A stretch of 13,681 nucleotides of DNA from Bacteroidales bacterium UBA714 (GCA_002298075.1 DBLW01000039.1:1-13681), one strand, 5' to 3'. Positions 7,046-13,448 are shown, counted from the stretch's first letter. A program made the numbers and translations. The notes: generated from the letters alone by a model not told the origin.

Positions 7046-7513
7046 ATGTCAAAATTCAAAAAGAGCGGAAAGAAGGAGATGCCTGGAATTTCTTCCGGTT
7101 CACTCTCCGACATCGTGTTCATGCTGCTGTTCTTCTTCATGGTGACGACCACAATGCGCGAAACAGAGAACAAGGTCATGGTTAAGCTTCCTGAGGCGAC
7201 TGAAATCGCCAAGCTTGAAAGAAAAGACCTGACTTCGTACATCAATATCGGAACCCCTGTAAGACATCTTCAGGCCCAGTACGGTAATGATGCACGAATC
7301 CAGCTCAACGACTCTTTCAAGACTGTGGATGAAATCCGCGACTTCATCGCTGCAGAGCGTGATGCCATGTCTGAGGCAGACAGATCTTTCATGACAGTTG
7401 CAATCAGAGCAGACGAGAACACCCGTATGGGTATCGTCACAGATGTTAAGCAGGAGCTCCGCAGATGCTCTGCGCTTAAGATCATGTACTCAGCAAGAAA
7501 AACTGCAGAATAA
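7046..7513 (+). CDS. exbD: ExbD/TolR family biopolymer transport protein (second copy)
   Basis: This 155-residue protein has the standard ExbD plan: a short basic N-terminus (KFKKSGKKEMPG), the proton-binding D22 in SGSLSDIVFMLLFFFMVTTTM, one membrane helix (about 22-37), then a periplasmic domain. That domain ends in MTVAIRADENTRMGIVTDVKQELRR (about 121-145), the typical ExbD/TolR fold in which one monomer is paired with the next and residues are read out as x-V-K-Q-E-L. It is the last gene of the exb operon: a 14-base gap follows the first exbD, and the hairpin terminator starts 25 bases after its stop. It probably acts with exbB and the first exbD to energise TonB for SusC-like transporters, though no such transporter lies in this window. 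Confidence 0.93.
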   Translation: MSKFKKSGKKEMPGISSGSLSDIVFMLLFFFMVTTTMRETENKVMVKLPEATEIAKLERKDLTSYINIGTPVRHLQAQYGNDARIQLNDSFKTVDEIRDFIAAERDAMSEADRSFMTVAIRADENTRMGIVTDVKQELRRCSALKIMYSARKTAE

Positions 7514-7537
7514 GTTTATTATTCTGTTAGCTATATG

Positions 7538-7565
7538 AAAAGCCGGTCCGAAAGGGTCGGCTTTT
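7538..7565 (+). terminator. Intrinsic terminator of the exb operon
   Basis: The arms AAAAGCCGGTCC (7538-7549) and GGGTCGGCTTTT (7554-7565) pair as a 12-bp stem, with two G-U wobbles in RNA, closed by a GAAA tetraloop. A T-rich run (CTTTATTTCTTT) follows. This is a clear Rho-independent terminator for the four exb genes. Confidence 0.9.
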
Positions 7566-7587
7566 CTTTATTTCTTTATCTTATCTA

Positions 7588-7617
7588 TTACAATTCGGAT
7601 ATTTCTGTGTAAATTTG
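7588..7617 (+). promoter_or_regulatory. Promoter of the alkaline phosphatase-asnS unit
   Basis: TAAATTTG at 7610-7617 is an exact TAnnTTTG -7 box. The -33 position (about 7588-7590) reads TTA, a partial match, at a 19-base spacing. Transcription would begin near 7623, leaving an A-rich leader of about 33 bases to ATG 7657 without a Shine-Dalgarno sequence. Confidence 0.65.
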
Positions 7618-7656
7618 CAGATTGAGAAAATTAACGCAAGCGAAACATAGAATACG

Positions 7657-8862
7657 ATGAAAAGAGGCAAGCTGATGACAGCATTCATTGCTGCTATACT
7701 TATAATCTCTTCATGCGGACAGGCATGGAACGGAAAGAAAGATGACACCAAGGCAAAATATATTTTCCTGTTCATAGGAGACGGCATGGGAGCGAACCAC
7801 GTCGCGACAGCTGAATCATACCTGTCATACAAGGCCGGAAAAATAGGAGGCGAACAGCTTGTGTTCACCACATTCCCGTATCACGGCACAGCAACCAACT
7901 TCTCAGCGAACAGGCATGTGACATGCTCCGCAGCATCCGGCACAGCCATAGCATGCGGAAGCAAGACCGACAATAACAAGCTCGGAATGGACAAGGACGG
8001 AAACGCCTTGAAAAGTGTGGCCAAGGAACTGAAGGAAGACGGATACAAGATAGGCATAATCACTACAGTACCTATCAACCATGCGACCCCAGGAGCGTTC
8101 TACGCCAGCGTCCCATACAGGGGTGACTACTACGAGGTCAGCCGCCAGCTGCCCAAAAGCGGATTCGAGTTTTTTGCCGGCTCCGGGTTCATTGACTTCC
8201 GCGGCCCCCAAAATGACATGCAGCCGATTGACGAATATATTCAGGAGCGCGGATATAACGTGTGCTATGGCATTGAGGAATTCAATTCCCTTCCTGACAG
8301 CACAAGCAAAGTTATATTCTGTCAGGAAAGTAACCGTGAGGAAAGCGCAGACAACTATGTAAGCGAGGGCAAGAAAACAGAAGATGCCACCCTTGCGCAG
8401 ATGCTTACTCTCGGAATGGATTTCATAGGGAGCGGCTCACCTTTCTTCTTCATGTGCGAGGGCGGCAAGATTGACTGGACTGCACATGACAACAGGACCA
8501 TGCCTATGGTTGCTGATGTGCTGGAGATGAACGATGCAGTTGAGGTGGCCTACAAATTCTACATGGAGCATCCTGAGGAGACACTCATCATCGTGACTGC
8601 CGATCATGAGACTGGAGGACTGTCGCTCGGATGCGGCAACGAGACCATAAACTGGGAAAGGCTCGAGTCGCAGTGGCTTGCGGACGGCAAGAAAAACACT
8701 CTTGACCGTGAAAGCAACGAAAAGATGAACAAGGAATGCTCGATAGGCTGGACAACCCATTCGCACACAGGGACTCCGGTTCCGGTATATGCGATAGGAA
8801 AAGGCTCGGAGAAATTCAGCGGACGCATAGACAACACTGACATCAAGGGAAAAATATTGTAA
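7657..8862 (+). CDS. Alkaline phosphatase, predicted lipoprotein
   Basis: This is a 401-residue member of the PhoA-type alkaline phosphatase family, which releases phosphate from phosphomonoesters outside the cytoplasm. A signal peptide ends in the lipobox IISSC, with lipidated C20. No acidic surface-export signal follows, so it probably faces the periplasm. Metal and catalytic positions match PhoA: D42 in FIGDGMG, nucleophile S91, H142 and T144 in NHATPG, R155, E268/D273/H277 in EGGKIDWTAH, D316/H317 in TADHETGG and H370 in SHTGTP. The residue before the nucleophile is Cys (TCSAASGTA) where PhoA has Asp101. The His at 142 is as in mammalian and many bacterial enzymes. It is shorter than E. 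coli PhoA (about 470 residues). asnS follows after 13 bases, so the two are probably one transcript. It is not the PafA type of phosphatase. Confidence 0.93.
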   Translation: MKRGKLMTAFIAAILIISSCGQAWNGKKDDTKAKYIFLFIGDGMGANHVATAESYLSYKAGKIGGEQLVFTTFPYHGTATNFSANRHVTCSAASGTAIACGSKTDNNKLGMDKDGNALKSVAKELKEDGYKIGIITTVPINHATPGAFYASVPYRGDYYEVSRQLPKSGFEFFAGSGFIDFRGPQNDMQPIDEYIQERGYNVCYGIEEFNSLPDSTSKVIFCQESNREESADNYVSEGKKTEDATLAQMLTLGMDFIGSGSPFFFMCEGGKIDWTAHDNRTMPMVADVLEMNDAVEVAYKFYMEHPEETLIIVTADHETGGLSLGCGNETINWERLESQWLADGKKNTLDRESNEKMNKECSIGWTTHSHTGTPVPVYAIGKGSEKFSGRIDNTDIKGKIL

Positions 8863-8875
8863 AACATTATAATCA

Positions 8876-10270
8876 ATGGAAACAGTTATCAGAACCAAAG
8901 TCAAAGACCTGCTCAAGAGCGAGCCGGGCAGAGAGGTTCTTGCAAAAGGATGGGTAAGGACCAAGAGAGGAAACAAGAATGTGGCATTCATCGCCCTTAA
9001 TGACGGTTCCACCATCAATAATATTCAGATAGTGGTTGACAAGTCGCCGGAAAACGAGAGCGTCCTGTCAAAAGTTACCACAGGAGCGTGCATCGGAGTC
9101 AAAGGCATGCTCGTAGAGTCAGTAGGAGGCGGACAGACCACTGAGATACAGGCAAGCGAAATAGAGATTTACGGAGAGTGCGACCCTATGAGGTACCCGC
9201 TTCAGAAGAAGGACACTTCGTTCGAGTTCCTCAGAACCGTAGCCCACCTGCGTCCGAGGACAAACACTTTCGGCGCCATATACCGCATCAGGAACCAGAT
9301 GGCGTTTGCAATACACCAGTTCTTCCACAGCAAGGGCTTTGTGTATATGCACACTCCGCTCATCACTGCATCAGACTGTGAGGGAGCCGGCGAGATGTTC
9401 AGGGTAACGACACTCGACATGGAGAACCTGCCGAGAAACAAGAAAGGCGGCATAGACTATACAAAAGATTTCTTCGGCAAGGAGACCAGCCTTACCGTAA
9501 GCGGACAGCTTGAGGGCGAGCTTGGAGCTATGGCCCTCGGTGAGATTTACACTTTCGGCCCGACTTTCCGTGCAGAGAACTCCAATACTCCGCGCCATCT
9601 TGCCGAGTTCTGGATGGTTGAGCCGGAGATGGCATTCTATGACATAAACGACAACATGGACATTGCCGAGGAGTTCATCAAGTATCTTGTACAGTATGCT
9701 CTCGACAATTGCCTGGAAGACATCCAGTTCCTCAACGACAGATATGACAACGAACTGATAGACAGGCTCAGAAGCGTCGCAGAGACAGAGTTTGTACGTC
9801 TGACATATACTGAGGGAATCAAGATTCTCGAGTCGGCGGACGTTAAATGGGAGTTCCCGGTAAGCTGGGGTACAGACCTTCAGAGCGAACATGAGAGATA
9901 TCTCGTCGAAAAGCATTTCGGAAAACCTGTCATCCTGACTGACTATCCGAAAGACATCAAGGCTTTCTACATGAAGCAGAACGAGGACGGAAAGACTGTA
10001 CGCGGAATGGACGTGCTCTTCCCTAAAATCGGTGAAATCATCGGAGGCTCCGAGCGCGAGTCATCGCTCCAGAAGCTTGAGGCACGCATAGATGAAATCG
10101 GCATGAGCCGCCAGGGACTTGAGTGGTATCTCGACACAAGGCGCTTCGGCTCGGCTCCTCACAGCGGGTTCGGCCTCGGATTCGAGAGGCTCCTGCTCTT
10201 TGTGACAGGCATGTCTAACATACGTGACGTGATTCCTTTCCCGCGTACCCCGAAGAATGCGGAATATTAG
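8876..10270 (+). CDS. asnS: Asparaginyl-tRNA synthetase
   Basis: This class II enzyme charges tRNA-Asn with asparagine. The 464-residue length is typical. An N-terminal OB-fold anticodon-binding domain (about 5-105) includes GWVRTKRGNKNVAFIALNDG (25-44). The catalytic domain carries motif 2 at about 227-249 (FGPTFRAENSNTPRHLAEFW, then MVEPE) and motif 3 at about 431-441 (GFGLGFERLLL). The sequence NTPRHLAEFWMVEPEMAF is diagnostic of AsnRS rather than AspRS, where the corresponding region reads differently. The enzyme suggests direct Asn charging rather than the amidotransferase route alone. Only 13 bases separate it from the phosphatase. An imperfect hairpin spans its stop codon (10260-10280). 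Confidence 0.97.
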   Translation: METVIRTKVKDLLKSEPGREVLAKGWVRTKRGNKNVAFIALNDGSTINNIQIVVDKSPENESVLSKVTTGACIGVKGMLVESVGGGQTTEIQASEIEIYGECDPMRYPLQKKDTSFEFLRTVAHLRPRTNTFGAIYRIRNQMAFAIHQFFHSKGFVYMHTPLITASDCEGAGEMFRVTTLDMENLPRNKKGGIDYTKDFFGKETSLTVSGQLEGELGAMALGEIYTFGPTFRAENSNTPRHLAEFWMVEPEMAFYDINDNMDIAEEFIKYLVQYALDNCLEDIQFLNDRYDNELIDRLRSVAETEFVRLTYTEGIKILESADVKWEFPVSWGTDLQSEHERYLVEKHFGKPVILTDYPKDIKAFYMKQNEDGKTVRGMDVLFPKIGEIIGGSERESSLQKLEARIDEIGMSRQGLEWYLDTRRFGSAPHSGFGLGFERLLLFVTGMSNIRDVIPFPRTPKNAEY

Positions 10271-10351
10271 AAGATATCCGAATTCTTTGATTATACACCA
10301 ACAAATTGACATCATAAACACTATTCAAGAATATTCTAACAAATTTTACTT

Positions 10352-10975
10352 ATGTTGATAATCGGCATAGCGGGAGGATCAGGTTCAGGAAAGACAACGG
10401 TAGTCAAGTCCATCACCGGACAGCTCAAGGAAAAGGTTGTGGTAATTCCGCAGGACTCTTACTACAAGGATTTGAGCCATTGCTCGGAAGAAGAAAAGAA
10501 AGTTCACAATTTCGACCATCCGGATTCGATAGACTTCGACCTTCTCAGGGCGCAGATAAAGGAGCTTAAGGAAGGGAAAAGCGTAGAGCAGCCTGTATAT
10601 TCATACATAACCTGCACGCGCTCTCAGACTGAGACACTTACTATAAACCCTGCTGAAGTGATTATTGTTGAGGGAATCCTGATATTTACCGACCCGAGGC
10701 TCCGCAAGCTGATGGACATCAAGATTTTTGTTGATGCTGACGATGACGACAGGCTCATGAGGGTAATGTCCCGTGACATAATTGAACGCGGCAAGACCGT
10801 GGAATGGGTCATCGAGCGCTACTGCAAGACTGTAAAGCCGATGTACCTGCAGTTCATCGAGCCAAGCAAGCGGTATGCTGACCTGATAATACCGCAGGGA
10901 GGACACAATAAGGTTGCGATTGACATAATTTCTGCAACCATCGAGAAATCCCTCGCCAATTGTCATAAAAAATAG
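10352..10975 (+). CDS. udk: Uridine/cytidine kinase
   Basis: Udk phosphorylates uridine and cytidine to their monophosphates in pyrimidine salvage. The 207-residue length is standard. The P-loop GGSGSGKTT lies at 8-16. The substrate-binding segment QDSYYKDLS and the NFDHPDSIDFDLL helix follow. VEGILIF forms the Walker B strand, and the lid region contains DRLMRVMSRDIIERGKT. The start ATG is preceded by an 81-base A/T-rich gap after asnS in which I find no convincing promoter box. The TonB-like gene begins only two bases after the stop, so the two are co-transcribed. That link is not obviously functional. Confidence 0.96.
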   Translation: MLIIGIAGGSGSGKTTVVKSITGQLKEKVVVIPQDSYYKDLSHCSEEEKKVHNFDHPDSIDFDLLRAQIKELKEGKSVEQPVYSYITCTRSQTETLTINPAEVIIVEGILIFTDPRLRKLMDIKIFVDADDDDRLMRVMSRDIIERGKTVEWVIERYCKTVKPMYLQFIEPSKRYADLIIPQGGHNKVAIDIISATIEKSLANCHKK

Positions 10976-10977
10976 AT

Positions 10978-11706
10978 TTGCTTGTGAATACGGGAAAAGA
11001 AAGCAAGGCAGGAATTATAATCACCGTGATTTTTCATCTCACGGTGATTATTGTCTTGCTCCTGTATCAGATTGATTCGTCAATAAGACGCGAGGAAAGT
11101 TTCGTCCTCGACTTCTCCAAGCAGGAGGAAATGGAGAAGAAAGAACGGCAGACAGCCTTGGAGGAGGACCTGCTTGAGAAACTGGAAGAAAGAATTGCTG
11201 CGGCAAGACACTCGTCACCTGCAGCTGTCCGCAATATTGCCGTGGACGCAGGCTCTTATCTCAAGGATGACCGGGGAACTGACGCTGAGCAGCTCTACAG
11301 GGATGCAGAAAGGCTCGCCCGCGACCTCAGGGCAGGAAGCAATGCAATTGAAGAGGATGCAAGGAATGAGACAGTCGAGCTTCCGGGCAAAAACACAGGC
11401 AAAGACAATCAGCAGAAAACTTACAGCGGTCCGTCAGTAGTTTCATACAGGCTTGACGGGCGCAAGGCCAGCTTTCTGAAAATTCCGGCATACAGATGCT
11501 ACGGAAGCGGAGAGGTCACTGTAATAATAACGGTTGATAACTCCGGAAGAGTCATTAATGCAAAAATAATGGATGAGGCATCATCCTCAGACAAATGTCT
11601 CAGGGATTTTGCTGTTCGTGCGGCAAGACTGTCACGTTTCTCCGCATCTGCAACAGCCCCGGCAAGGCAGCCCGGGGAAATCGTTTACAGCTTCATTGCG
11701 CAGTAG
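10978..11706 (+). CDS. TonB-like energy transducer protein
   Basis: This 242-residue protein looks like a TonB: one N-terminal membrane helix (about 11-30, AGIIITVIFHLTVIIVLLLY), a periplasmic linker and a C-terminal TonB-type domain (about 168-241) with GEVTVIITVDNSGRV (178-192). TonB couples ExbB/ExbD to outer-membrane transporters. The linker is not proline-rich. It is charged and probably coiled-coil (48-78, with many Glu/Lys), then Asp/Arg-rich. Cys174 and Cys207 flank the core strands and may form a disulphide. No ATG occurs before codon 52, so the start must be TTG 10978 or GTG 10984; I use TTG. It lies two bases after udk and converges on the M23 gene. TolA or another envelope-spanning protein is an alternative. 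Confidence 0.75.
   Translation: MLVNTGKESKAGIIITVIFHLTVIIVLLLYQIDSSIRREESFVLDFSKQEEMEKKERQTALEEDLLEKLEERIAAARHSSPAAVRNIAVDAGSYLKDDRGTDAEQLYRDAERLARDLRAGSNAIEEDARNETVELPGKNTGKDNQQKTYSGPSVVSYRLDGRKASFLKIPAYRCYGSGEVTVIITVDNSGRVINAKIMDEASSSDKCLRDFAVRAARLSRFSASATAPARQPGEIVYSFIAQ
11017..11051 (+). repeat. Perfect 13-bp inverted repeat inside the 5' end of the TonB-like gene
   Basis: ATAATCACCGTGA (11017-11029) and TCACGGTGATTAT (11039-11051) are exact reverse complements around a 9-base loop. It lies about 40 bases into the gene, over the membrane-helix codons. Each arm contains a 9-base near-palindrome (TCACCGTGA, TCACGGTGA) with centres 18 bases apart, so it can be seen either as an mRNA hairpin or as two operator-like TCACnGTGA sites. 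No T-run follows. The function is inferred, not shown. Confidence 0.85.
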
Positions 11707-11743
11707 GACCTACCGCCAGCGCTTGGACCGGAAAATGAAATAA

Positions 11744-11817
11744 CATGCCACTCCGGGGATACGGCAAACGAAACCCAGGCGAAAAGATAGCCGTATTTCC
11801 ACTCCGTGACAGGCATG
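11744..11817 (+). terminator. Nested hairpin 3' of the TonB-like gene (+ strand specific)
   Basis: The inner arms GGGGATACGGC (11755-11765) and GCCGTATTTCC (11790-11800) pair fully as + strand RNA, using two G-U pairs; on the - strand those positions become A/C mismatches. The outer arms CATGCC (11744-11749) and GGCATG (11812-11817) enclose it. It begins 37 bases after the TonB-like stop and has no following U-run. It is likely a 3' end structure or non-canonical terminator. Confidence 0.45.
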
Positions 11818-11873
11818 AACTTGAATCATAAATAATACGACGGGTGCTGACGGATTTTCAGGTCATTGTTTTC

Positions 11874-11917
11874 CATACACCGGCGCGTTACAAAGATTCT
11901 GCCTTTGCCGGCATATG
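11874..11917 (-). terminator. Hairpin 3' of the M23 gene (- strand specific)
   Basis: Read on the - strand, CATATGCCGGC (11917-11907) pairs along 11 bp with GCCGGTGTATG (11884-11874) using two G-U wobbles. On the + strand those two become C/A mismatches. A short inner stem AAAG/CTTT lies in the loop. It begins 10 bases beyond the M23 stop. No U-run follows, so it may be a stabiliser or non-canonical terminator of the M23 transcript. Confidence 0.45.
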
Positions 11918-11927
11918 TGAATTACAC

Positions 11928-13250
11928 TTAAAGAAGTTCCCACAGTTTGGAAGCGGCCATCCGGGCCTGCACTGTGTCTATACGTGCACGGCAAGCTTCC
12001 TTGGCAGCCTCAAAGGCAGCCATGTTCTCCGGTTTGACAGGCTCTGCAGGAGGCGACTCCATCTTGAGCGGGTTTACAGGAGAGCCGTTTTTCCATACGC
12101 GGAAATCCAGATGGGGACCAGTGGAGCGCCCCGTCGAGCCGACATATCCTATCACTTCGCCCTGGCGGACCCTTTGGCCAGGTTTCAGCCCCGAAGCGAA
12201 TTTGGACAGATGAAGATAGGCTGTGGAATAAACCGAATTGTGCCTGATGCGCACAACATTTCCTCCGGCTCCCTCATACTTGCGGCTTGTCACGACACCG
12301 TCGCCGATGGACATGACGGGAGTACCCTTGGGAGCGGCATAATCCACGCCGGTATGTGGCTGGACCCTACGCGTGACAGGATGCTTGCGCGCATACGAAA
12401 AACCGGAGCTTATACGGGAATATTTCAGCGGGGCCTTCAGGAAAGCCTTTCTCATGCTCTCCCCCTTGTCGTTCCACCAGAGATTCCCCCCGTCCTTCTG
12501 GTCGAACATTATCATCGGAAGCTCTTCACCGGCATGGCTGAAAATGGCATAGCGCACAGTATCCACCGCAAGGACCTCACCGTCACAGACACGCTCATCA
12601 TAAAGCACGCGGAAACGGTCACCTTTCTGCAAACCGAAGAAATCCACGGACCATGCGTATATGTCCGACAGGCTCAGGATGAGCAGCGGAGACACTCCGG
12701 CAGCCCTCATGTCATTCCACAATGAAGATTTTATGGTAACGTCAGCATAGCGGCTCTCTATGGCTACCGGCTTCTCGAAAATCCACGCCCGGTAAGGAGG
12801 ACGGCAGGAAAAGACCACGCTTGAAGCCCTGTCCCTGTCATATACGACATATTCGAGACGCTGGCACTGTAAATCATCACTGCCGTCAGAAACATCCGAA
12901 TCAGAAGAGCCGGAAGATGAGCCGTCCGCACATGAGTCCGAGTAATATGCGCGGTATGCATTCCCCACACGGAGATTGCGCACATCAAAAACAGAGTCGC
13001 AGGCCCGGGACATCTCATATGCCTCCTTGGCCGAAAGCCCGAGACCGGTCATCAGCGAAGAAAAGAACTGTCCGCTGCGCACGGTGCCCTCAACTACGGC
13101 AAGCGAGTCAGGGCAGAAGCCCAATACATCAGCATGTTCTTCTGAGACTGCATCCTGAACGGGCATGTCCCCCTCAGGCGCACCGGATGGCCTCTGCACA
13201 CAAGATGCGGCAAAAGCCAAAGAAACAAATATCATTGACAAACTTCTCAT
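11928..13250 (-). CDS. M23 family metallopeptidase lipoprotein (peptidoglycan hydrolase)
   Basis: This 440-residue envelope protein probably cleaves peptidoglycan cross-links. A signal peptide ends FAASC, with lipidated C17 predicted. The N-terminal half (about 50-100) resembles the LysM/OapA-like region of MepM/Csd3-type peptidases (SGQFFSSLMTGLGLSAKEA). A Gly/Ser/Asp-rich insert (107-129) lies between two cysteines. The peptidase domain spans about 277-395: H299 and D303 in HTGVD, H347 in YLHLS, and H380 in GPHLDFRVW, with zinc and catalytic roles as in LytM. The last position of the usual HxH is Asp (D382), not His. A Lys/Arg/Ala-rich helical tail follows. I chose ATG 13250, which gives the proper signal peptide; the GTG at 13253 only adds one residue. 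The gene diverges from mraZ, consistent with cell-wall work. Confidence 0.92.
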   Translation of the reverse strand: MRSLSMIFVSLAFAASCVQRPSGAPEGDMPVQDAVSEEHADVLGFCPDSLAVVEGTVRSGQFFSSLMTGLGLSAKEAYEMSRACDSVFDVRNLRVGNAYRAYYSDSCADGSSSGSSDSDVSDGSDDLQCQRLEYVVYDRDRASSVVFSCRPPYRAWIFEKPVAIESRYADVTIKSSLWNDMRAAGVSPLLILSLSDIYAWSVDFFGLQKGDRFRVLYDERVCDGEVLAVDTVRYAIFSHAGEELPMIMFDQKDGGNLWWNDKGESMRKAFLKAPLKYSRISSGFSYARKHPVTRRVQPHTGVDYAAPKGTPVMSIGDGVVTSRKYEGAGGNVVRIRHNSVYSTAYLHLSKFASGLKPGQRVRQGEVIGYVGSTGRSTGPHLDFRVWKNGSPVNPLKMESPPAEPVKPENMAAFEAAKEACRARIDTVQARMAASKLWELL

Positions 13251-13315
13251 CACACCAGATTTTCATTTATAATTTCCTAAGTCTGCATATGCCGGAGGCA
13301 CATATATGCGAGGCA

Positions 13316-13323
13316 CAAAAGTA
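13316..13323 (-). promoter_or_regulatory. Candidate -7 box of the M23 gene
   Basis: On the - strand this reads TACTTTTG, an exact TAnnTTTG. The -33 region about 20 bases upstream is a poor match. Transcription would begin near 13310, with a leader of about 60 bases to ATG 13250. Two GAGGCACA direct repeats (+ strand 13295-13302 and 13310-13317) overlap this box and the leader. Confidence 0.5.
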
Positions 13324-13374
13324 CAAAAAAAATAATGTCCTGAAGCACTTCCAAAGCAGGGCAGAAACATTTTG

Positions 13375-13409
13375 TGGAAAATTTTGGAAAATAATGGAAG
13401 AAAGTGGAA
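13375..13409 (+). promoter_or_regulatory. Candidate MraZ operator: four TGGAA repeats
   Basis: TGGAA occurs at 13375, 13385, 13395 and 13405, an exact 10-base period over four copies. In E. coli, MraZ binds direct repeats of TGGGN with 5-base spacers, which is the same 10-base period, upstream of its own operon. These copies lie just ahead of the -7 box of mraZ, and the third covers the expected -33 position. Binding here would probably repress mraZ and the downstream dcw genes. The match to MraZ is by geometry and partial sequence, not proven. Confidence 0.65.
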
Positions 13410-13418
13410 AATTATTCA

Positions 13419-13426
13419 TACTTTTG
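13419..13426 (+). promoter_or_regulatory. mraZ (dcw cluster) promoter -7 box
   Basis: TACTTTTG is an exact TAnnTTTG. The -33 position about 20 bases upstream is inside the third TGGAA repeat (13395) rather than a clear TTG. Transcription would begin near 13432, giving a leader of about 17 bases to ATG 13449. The missing -33 element may mean the promoter depends on a regulator bound at the repeats. Confidence 0.6.
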
Positions 13427-13448
13427 CCAGACGCAATAATGTGTGACC

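Noticed and set aside
4033..10270. ansA and asnS as a joint asparagine module
   Set aside because: They are separate transcription units divided by the exb operon and phosphatase. Their closeness is likely coincidental.
10260..10285. Imperfect hairpin over the asnS stop codon (CGGAATAT / ATATCCG with one bulge, flanked by GAAT/ATTC)
   Set aside because: It is short, bulged and only weakly followed by T residues, so I could not call it a terminator.
10973..10980. TAGATTTG, an exact TAnnTTTG match at the udk / TonB-like junction
   Set aside because: No -33 element lies at the right distance, and transcription from it would start downstream of the TTG and about at the GTG start, with no later ATG in frame until codon 52.
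11844..12725. Long + strand open frame of 293 codons opposite the M23 gene
   Set aside because: The - strand frame carries clear M23 motifs, a lipoprotein signal and a sensible length. The + strand frame has no recognisable motif and is a shadow of it.
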